Assembly: GCF_000622225.1 (NCBI RefSeq)
Contig: NZ_JHWD01000032.1
Location: forward strand, 1-35,355
Direction: 5' to 3'
Source: Roseomonas mucosa ATCC BAA-692
GTDB taxonomy: Bacteria; Pseudomonadota; Alphaproteobacteria; Acetobacterales; Acetobacteraceae
DNA length: 35,355 nucleotides
How positions within the stretch are numbered: position 1 is the stretch's first letter; each line of letters opens with the position of its first letter. Of the stretch, positions 30,829 through 35,355 are shown in pieces. Below the pieces are notes generated by a model. It did no database searches, was not told where the DNA came from, and worked only from the letters and a program-made list of their open reading frames with translations. Made by a program: the position numbers and the translations under genes.

Positions 30829-30882
30829 GGGTCTCGTCCGGTGCTGATGACCGGCCGAGCCTAGGAAGGGGCGATGCGAACG
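30829..30882 (-). promoter_or_regulatory. Motif-plus-hairpin leader of trbB
   Basis: CCGTTCGCATCG on the minus strand (core complementary to 30876-30882) ends 47 nt before ATG 30828 and overlaps the end of the upstream gene. CTCG-G-CCGGT (30859-30850) pairs with ACCGG-A-CGAG (30842-30833): 9 pairs around a G-A mismatch, with a 7-nt loop. The ribosome-binding site candidate GGACGAG lies in the 3' arm. Confidence 0.65.
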
Positions 30883-31658
30883 GGGCTGTCGTGATACCCC
30901 GCTGCCGGGGCAAGGACGACGGGCTCCATGTTGTCGAGCAGCTGGCTCGTGGCCGACAGGACGTTGAACAACACAGGGGTGAACCAGGGCCGCGTCTCGA
31001 AACTCTCGCAGAATTCCAGGCCGCAGAGGAGCACGGCGGCCAAGGCGGTGATACCCGCGACGGTGATCGGCGCGGCGAGGGCGAGCTCGTCCAGAACCTC
31101 GTCCAGAGGTCGCTGAGCATCGAGGTAGGCCTGCTCCTCGGCGGCGACGTCGCCGGCACCTGCCCGCATGAGCGAGCATGCCTGCCGCGAGAGCGCCACG
31201 AGATGCAGATCCGCCGACCTGTCGTTCGCTGCCTCGATCACAGCGGCGTCTGACAGAATTCGTGACAGGTGAGCATCGAGCGCCACCATGTGGGCGGTCG
31301 TCAGAGCCGCGAGACCCTCGTCCGGCTCCTCGTCCCGCCGCATCGAGCAGAGGGTGAGCAGAATGTCGCTTTGCAGGAGCAGTCCCCGCGCCGAGGTGGG
31401 CGACAGGCTCGCCGCATGAAACACAGCGCGTCCCAATCTCTTCTCGACCGCGATATGCGAGGCGCTGTCTGACTCGCCCTCGTTCGGCCCCGCCCTGCGA
31501 CGAACCGTCGCCGCCTGGCGGCTCCAATGTTCCCGGACCTGTCCCAGCAGGGCGATTTCACGGCGCAGGCTCTCCAGTGCCCATTCGTCGCCGCGTGTAC
31601 CGATCGGGCCGGGGAAGGTCGTGATCTTCTGTCCGGCCCTGGTCGGGAACATGGTCAC
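30861..31658 (-). CDS. Unknown helical protein
   Basis: 265 aa from GTG 31658 (ATG 31652 is an alternative; GGAGGG lies just upstream). It is mostly helical, with a hydrophobic segment at about 195-212 (ITVAGITALAAVLLCGLEFC) that may be buried or membrane-associated. The N-terminal half is charged (EWALESLRREIALLGQVREH). The family is not recognised. Its end overlaps the trbB leader motif; it has no such leader of its own, so it may not belong to the secretion regulon. Confidence 0.7.
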   Translation of the reverse strand: MTMFPTRAGQKITTFPGPIGTRGDEWALESLRREIALLGQVREHWSRQAATVRRRAGPNEGESDSASHIAVEKRLGRAVFHAASLSPTSARGLLLQSDILLTLCSMRRDEEPDEGLAALTTAHMVALDAHLSRILSDAAVIEAANDRSADLHLVALSRQACSLMRAGAGDVAAEEQAYLDAQRPLDEVLDELALAAPITVAGITALAAVLLCGLEFCESFETRPWFTPVLFNVLSATSQLLDNMEPVVLAPAAGYHDSPVRIAPS

Positions 31659-31703
31659 GCGGCCCTCCCGGCCAGGCTGGTGCGGCCAGCCGTGGCGGCG
31701 TCG

Positions 31704-32114
31704 TCAGGGAAGATGGCGGCTTCGGCCGGCATCCAGGCGTCTGGTTCGCACGACGACATCGCCCTGGAACCCGAACTGTGTCCGCAGCAGGATGAGCAGC
31801 CGATCGAGACTGCGGAAGGAACGGCGTACTGCCGTCTCACTGTCGCTGAGGACATGCCAGTCCGGGTGCCAACTGCCGACAACATAAACCGTGAAGATGT
31901 TGCCGCCATCGGCCGCTGGCTCTTGCTCGACCAACACGGAACGGAGGTAGCGACCGCTGCATAGCAAATGCCGCAGTTGACTGAAAAGGATCGGGGGAGG
32001 CCCGACGAGTGGTTGGACCCCCTCGGAGGGAACGGCGCGGTCGGCTCGACCATCGGATCCTGTGCCTTGAGTGTCGTTGCCGCGTCCCGCCATGCCGACA
32101 GAATGCGCGCCCAT
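31704..32114 (-). CDS. Small unknown protein with a beta-rich domain
   Basis: 136 aa (ATG 32093 is an in-frame alternative). The core is FTVYVVGSWHPDWHVLSDSE followed by FRSLDRLLILLRTQFGFQGD and VVVRTR. This resembles the C-terminal domain of the GAF-like protein at 34051-35079 (RLLLRPSWGRGF, then YKDFSRLLAFVRG, then GPLRV). The likeness is by eye. Overlapping open frames in other registers look like shadows because they are Ser/Cys-rich without pattern. Confidence 0.55.
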   Translation of the reverse strand: MGAHSVGMAGRGNDTQGTGSDGRADRAVPSEGVQPLVGPPPILFSQLRHLLCSGRYLRSVLVEQEPAADGGNIFTVYVVGSWHPDWHVLSDSETAVRRSFRSLDRLLILLRTQFGFQGDVVVRTRRLDAGRSRHLP

Positions 32115-32196
32115 GTTACGTGCGACCAGTGCTGGAAATGCGCGTCTATCGCCGAGTGCTCATCCGCTTCGTCGGCTGAAGGCACCACCTGCGTCG

Positions 32197-32586
32197 TCAC
32201 ACATCAGCAATGGCGTGGAGCACTGATGCCAGCGATGGATAGCGTCGGCTGTCCCCATCGAATTCATCGAGCTGCCAGCCACCTTCTGTGGGGTAGGCGA
32301 TCCAGCTCGGCGTGCCGTCGAGGTCGCCGATCTCGACGACCTTCGAGGCATGTTGACCCGGCTCGGGGATGCGTGCCCGTAGCCCCCAAGGCTCGGCCCC
32401 CGGATTCCAACGCGCGATTTCAGCATGATGCCGGCAGCCAAGCGCCTCGTTCGAGCAGATGGCACGCGTGGCTCCCGTGGAATCAACGCAGTAGAGGGCG
32501 AAGAGATTGGCATTAACCCCAATACGCTCCGTCGGCACGGTGCGATTTAATAGAAATGTCCTTAGATTGTTGGTCCAGAATCCCAT
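32197..32586 (-). CDS. Unknown small protein
   Basis: 130 codons if the start is ATG 32586 (MGFWTNNLRTFLL). The frame is open to ATG 32706, but the extra 40 residues lie in an AT-rich region that looks intergenic, so the shorter form is preferred. Possible domain elements are ANLFALYCVDSTGATRAICS, KVVEIGDLDGTPSWIAYPTE and RRYPSLASVLHAIADV. The last also has the pattern of an aromatic/LR-rich helix seen in the neighbouring small protein. The family is not recognised. Confidence 0.55.
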   Translation of the reverse strand: MGFWTNNLRTFLLNRTVPTERIGVNANLFALYCVDSTGATRAICSNEALGCRHHAEIARWNPGAEPWGLRARIPEPGQHASKVVEIGDLDGTPSWIAYPTEGGWQLDEFDGDSRRYPSLASVLHAIADV

Positions 32587-32818
32587 GCCGTCTTGTCCCA
32601 CTTCAAACTTATTCAATGAGTTGATAGCGGGTAACGCAAGCTGAACACTCGTAGCAACGACAAAAAACCTGATCCAAAAATAAGAATTTGTGTAAAACTG
32701 CGCCATTCCACGAGAAAGTCACTGCTCCGAGCGAAGCTATACATTCCTTCCCAGTGAGGGTTGCTCATACCTAGTGGCGATTTTAAGGTTATGCGCGAAG
32801 GACGGAGAGATAGGCCGC
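32587..32818. promoter_or_regulatory. AT-rich divergent intergenic region
   Basis: This stretch is clearly more AT-rich than the rest of the window, with runs such as CAAAAAACC and CCAAAAATAAGAATTTG. It lies between a minus-strand gene and the plus-strand FIST gene, so it probably holds divergent promoters. I could not fix -35/-10 boxes, and no leader motif is present. Confidence 0.4.
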
Positions 32819-34054
32819 GTGAAGAAGGCAAATCGCACACATACTCACGGAATTGTGACATCGTTCGGGCGCTCCCCGGTTGCGGTCGATGCTGTCCGTG
32901 GCTGCCTCGACGACATGCGTCAGCATTGCGATGCTCCGCCAACGCTGGTTCTTCTCTTCGGGGGTGGAAAGCTGGAGCCGGAGGTGCTCCTGGAGACTCT
33001 CAACCAGACGCTTCCGGGTGTTCCCGTCATCGGCGGATCCGCCGCCGGCGTGATCGCGACGTCAGCGTTGGGCTGCACCGGCCTCGAAGTCGGGATGGTC
33101 GCCTTTTTCGATCCGGCGGTCACGCCGAAGGTCCATGCGACCTATGAGCTGTTGGAGAGTGACTACGAGGCGGGCCGACAGTTGGGGATGTCGGCACGCG
33201 GCACCCACGCGCCGGCATCCGCCGTGCTGCTCTTCTACGACAGTGTCCGCGCCTTCCAACCACGTCAGCTGCACCTTGCCGGCTCCGTCCTCGATGGCTT
33301 CCGGTCCGGCTGGCAGCGAGAGGCCCTGGTCATCGGTGGCGGTTTGCTGACGGATCTCAATCTCTCGGATGGCTGGATGCTGCTGGATGGCAGTGTGCGC
33401 CGCCATGCCGCTGCAGCATTGGTCTTTCCTCCCGGCGTCAGCATCTCGACGGAGGTGCTTCATGCCTGCAGGCCCGTGAGCGCCTACATGACGATCACCA
33501 GGATCGAAGGTGCCGAGGTGTTCGAGCTCGATGGCGACCCGGCACTGGACGTCATCGAAGAGCGCATCGGCCAGCCGCTCGTTGACAGCGCCGGCCATCC
33601 CACGCGGATCCTGACACTCGGCGAGAAGCTCGACGATCCCTGGGAAGTCGGATCGCCCGAGGATTACGTCAACCGGTTGATCCTGACAGGAAACCGCTCT
33701 GTCGGAAGCGTCACGCTCTTCGAGCCCGATTTCAGCGAGGGGACGATGGTGCAGCTGATGCAGAACGACAGCCAGATCATGCTGGATTCGGCCCGGGACG
33801 GCGCACTTGCCGCGATGCAGGCGACTGCGGAGGGCACCGATCCGTTCCTGCGTCTCTATATCGACTGCGCCGGGCGCGCCAGCATGATGAGCGGCACGGA
33901 GACCGAGGAGGCCAAGGTGGTGACGGAGACGCTGTCCGATGGCGTGCCGTTCCTGGGCTTCTATTCCGGCGTCGAGATTGCACCGGTTCGTGGGATCAGC
34001 CGCCCGCTCGACTGGACCGGCGTGCTTGCAACCCTGCGGGTGCAGCGGTCGTGA
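32819..34054 (+). CDS. FIST-domain sensory protein
   Basis: 411 aa from GTG 32819, preferred because GGAGAGATAGG lies upstream; GTG 32774 is in frame. The FIST_N domain lies at about 25-225 (TLVLLFGGGKLEPEVLLETL, then PGVPVIGGSAAGVIA, then EALVIGGGL) and FIST_C at about 235-395 (VFELDGDPALDVIEERIG, GVPFLGFYSGVEIAPV). FIST proteins are thought to bind small ligands such as amino acids and feed two-component or second-messenger signalling. It overlaps the next gene (GTGA), forming a pair. No kinase or cyclase gene is next to it in the window. Confidence 0.9.
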   Translation: MKKANRTHTHGIVTSFGRSPVAVDAVRGCLDDMRQHCDAPPTLVLLFGGGKLEPEVLLETLNQTLPGVPVIGGSAAGVIATSALGCTGLEVGMVAFFDPAVTPKVHATYELLESDYEAGRQLGMSARGTHAPASAVLLFYDSVRAFQPRQLHLAGSVLDGFRSGWQREALVIGGGLLTDLNLSDGWMLLDGSVRRHAAAALVFPPGVSISTEVLHACRPVSAYMTITRIEGAEVFELDGDPALDVIEERIGQPLVDSAGHPTRILTLGEKLDDPWEVGSPEDYVNRLILTGNRSVGSVTLFEPDFSEGTMVQLMQNDSQIMLDSARDGALAAMQATAEGTDPFLRLYIDCAGRASMMSGTETEEAKVVTETLSDGVPFLGFYSGVEIAPVRGISRPLDWTGVLATLRVQRS

Positions 34055-35079
34055 GCCGAGATCTCAAGAACTCCTTCGAGAAGGAGTTCCTCTACTATCG
34101 CCGCTTCTGCGACCGGTTGGGCAAGGACGTCCAACGCCTGCAGGCCGAGCGGGATCGCCTTGCCCAGGAAGTGAGGCTGCACCTTCTGCAAGGACGCTTC
34201 GAGCGCGACCTGAGCCACACGGCGGCCTACGCTCTGGACATCGAGCACCTGACCGAACGGGTCCTCGACGCCATCGCCCAGCACATGCTCTCAACGAAGG
34301 CCCTGATCCTGGCGGAAAGCGAGGCGAGCCGCGGAGAGTTCTGCATCGTCGCATCGCTAGGCCACGAGGCGGCGGCGCGGAAGCGTGTGTTCACCTTGAA
34401 CAAGATCCCCGTCCTGGCCCTGATCGAAAAGGATGGTGGCGCTGCGACGGATCTTCGGCGCTCCCTCGCACCCGTTCTCGATTTCCTGGGTCCTGGCCCA
34501 TTCATCTGGGAGTACGACGAGGAAAGCGGCTACGCGGTTGCTATCCTCGGCAGCATCGGCCAGAGCGAGGAGATATTCTGCCAACAGGCGGAGGAGTTGT
34601 CGCATACCGCGCTGACAGGTCTGGTGCATGGTCTGTGGCGCCTGCGTGCGCGTGAGGCCGTCGCCTCAGAGACCACTAATGGCCAGGGTCTGGCTGCCCA
34701 ACCGCTCGGGGAGGTGCAGCGTTCCGATGATAGGAGCTCCGGGCCAAGCATGGATCCCGGTCGCCCGACGATCCGGGAGAGCGAGATCACGGCACAGCTC
34801 GGCCTGGGCGGAACGATCCTCGACGTCACGGTTCTGGCGCAGGCGGATGGCGAGTTTCGGCTGCTGCTGCGTCCGAGCTGGGGGCGTGGCTTTCGTTGCG
34901 TCGCGACCTATCGACGGAACAGCGACCGTACCTACAAGGACTTCAGCCGGCTTCTGGCCTTCGTGCGCGGCGTCTGCCGCTACCATGGCCCTCTACGTGT
35001 GCTGGAGGATAGCGAGCCGGAGGTGCCTGTGCATCAGGTGTCGGGCATGATCTTCAACACCGGAACGAAACCGAATTGA
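34051..35079 (+). CDS. GAF-like sensor partner of the FIST protein
   Basis: 342 aa from GTG 34051. The N-terminal coiled coil is at about 1-50 (RFCDRLGKDVQRLQAERDRL). A GAF-like domain follows at about 58-205 (LTERVLDAIAQHMLSTKALI, EEIFCQQAEELSHTALTG), then a polar linker and a C-terminal beta-alpha domain at about 250-330 (LDVTVLAQADGEFRLLLRPS). No histidine kinase, GGDEF or HTH output domain is seen, so the output is unclear. It is translationally coupled to the FIST gene. The C-terminal domain may be shared with the small protein at 31704-32114. Confidence 0.78.
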   Translation: MSRDLKNSFEKEFLYYRRFCDRLGKDVQRLQAERDRLAQEVRLHLLQGRFERDLSHTAAYALDIEHLTERVLDAIAQHMLSTKALILAESEASRGEFCIVASLGHEAAARKRVFTLNKIPVLALIEKDGGAATDLRRSLAPVLDFLGPGPFIWEYDEESGYAVAILGSIGQSEEIFCQQAEELSHTALTGLVHGLWRLRAREAVASETTNGQGLAAQPLGEVQRSDDRSSGPSMDPGRPTIRESEITAQLGLGGTILDVTVLAQADGEFRLLLRPSWGRGFRCVATYRRNSDRTYKDFSRLLAFVRGVCRYHGPLRVLEDSEPEVPVHQVSGMIFNTGTKPN

Positions 35080-35171
35080 CGGCTGTGCAGTCAGCAATTT
35101 TCTCTTGCGGTGGATCGCGCCTCTTTATGCGAACGACCCAGTGAAAGTCACAAGGTTTGCGGCGATTGGGC

Positions 35172-35355
35172 ATGCGGCTTCGATCTCATGTCCTGGGGCC
35201 GAGCTGTGTCCTGCTGCTGGCGCCGTGCCATGGTCCTTTCCAGAGGGAAGCCGTAGGCACCTCAGGCGGTCCCACGGCATTGTCACGTTGGCCAGCTCTG
35301 GCTGGAACGAACTCGTCAGGCGAAGCTGGCGGCATGCCGTCCGAGCCCACCACCT
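35172..35355 (+). CDS. Possible start of a lipoprotein gene, cut by the window end
   Basis: An ATG at 35172 opens a frame that continues to the window end (61 codons). Its start, MRLRSHVLGPSCVLLLAPC, resembles a short lipoprotein signal, but the rest has no recognisable pattern and the ribosome-binding site is weak. The preceding gap (35080-35171) contains only a minus-oriented CGTTCGC motif. Confidence 0.3.
   Translation, partial: MRLRSHVLGPSCVLLLAPCHGPFQREAVGTSGGPTALSRWPALAGTNSSGEAGGMPSEPTT

Noticed and set aside
31655-32200. 181-codon minus-strand frame overlapping the small gene at 31704-32114
   Set aside because: Ser/Cys-rich pattern without hydrophobic periodicity; the alternative register gives a plausible beta-alpha domain.
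1-35355. CRISPR arrays, tRNA or rRNA genes, oriT or relaxase
   Set aside because: No regularly spaced repeats, no tRNA-like cloverleaf or rRNA stretches, and no relaxase HUH or Tyr motifs were found on reading both strands.

Overview
The window is high-GC DNA (roughly 70% by eye) with alphaproteobacterial, Acetobacteraceae-like protein style; that taxonomic guess is inference. Most of it is one type IVB (Dot/Icm- or IncI-type, MPF_I) secretion/conjugation locus. Recognisable components are DotL/TrbC, DotM/TrbA, IcmT/TraK, DotB/TraJ, DotC/TraI, DotD/TraH, DotO/TraU, DotN/TraT, DotP/TraR, DotE/TraQ, a TraP-position (DotF) protein, DotG/TraO, DotH/TraN, DotI/TraM, DotA/TraY, a TraX-like protein and a TrbB/DsbC-like protein. 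No relaxase, oriT or IcmS/IcmW chaperone is visible. An IncI-like transfer system on a plasmid or integrated element is more likely than a Legionella-type effector system.

Layout. Positions 1-114 are the right end of an IS21-family insertion (IstB C-terminus plus two GGGGTCCC end repeats), which has replaced the 3' end of the first gene. From 56 to 19058 all genes are on the minus strand. In transcription order they are dotI-dotH-dotG; traP-dotE; dotP-dotN-dotO; dotD-dotC-dotB-icmT-unknown-lytic transglycosylase; a free-standing DotL-middle-domain gene followed by dotM; and a small membrane protein followed by dotL, a four-winged-helix protein and the truncated gene. Two regulators (GcrA-like multi-HTH and XRE) lie at 19123-20903. 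Plus-strand genes at 21002-28357 encode a TcpQ-like protein, secreted proteins, a Pro-rich 478-aa protein, DotA, a coiled-coil protein and a lipoprotein. A VapBC pair, the TraX-like gene and trbB follow on the minus strand. The right end (30861-35355) is accessory: three unknown minus-strand genes, then a FIST-domain gene coupled to a GAF-like gene.

The most interesting signal is regulatory. Eleven leaders carry the same oriented motif, consensus CCGTTCGCATCG. In ten of them it lies 40-47 nt upstream of the chosen start codon (69 nt in the eleventh). In most, the space between motif and start codon contains an inverted repeat whose sequence differs from gene to gene but which repeatedly pairs with the ribosome-binding site or start codon. 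This looks like a locus-wide promoter plus RNA-hairpin leader controlling every secretion transcription unit together, and I know of no described counterpart. Other notable points are the stand-alone DotL all-alpha-domain-like paralogue, a CXXS (single-cysteine) TrbB, and a DotC without a lipobox.
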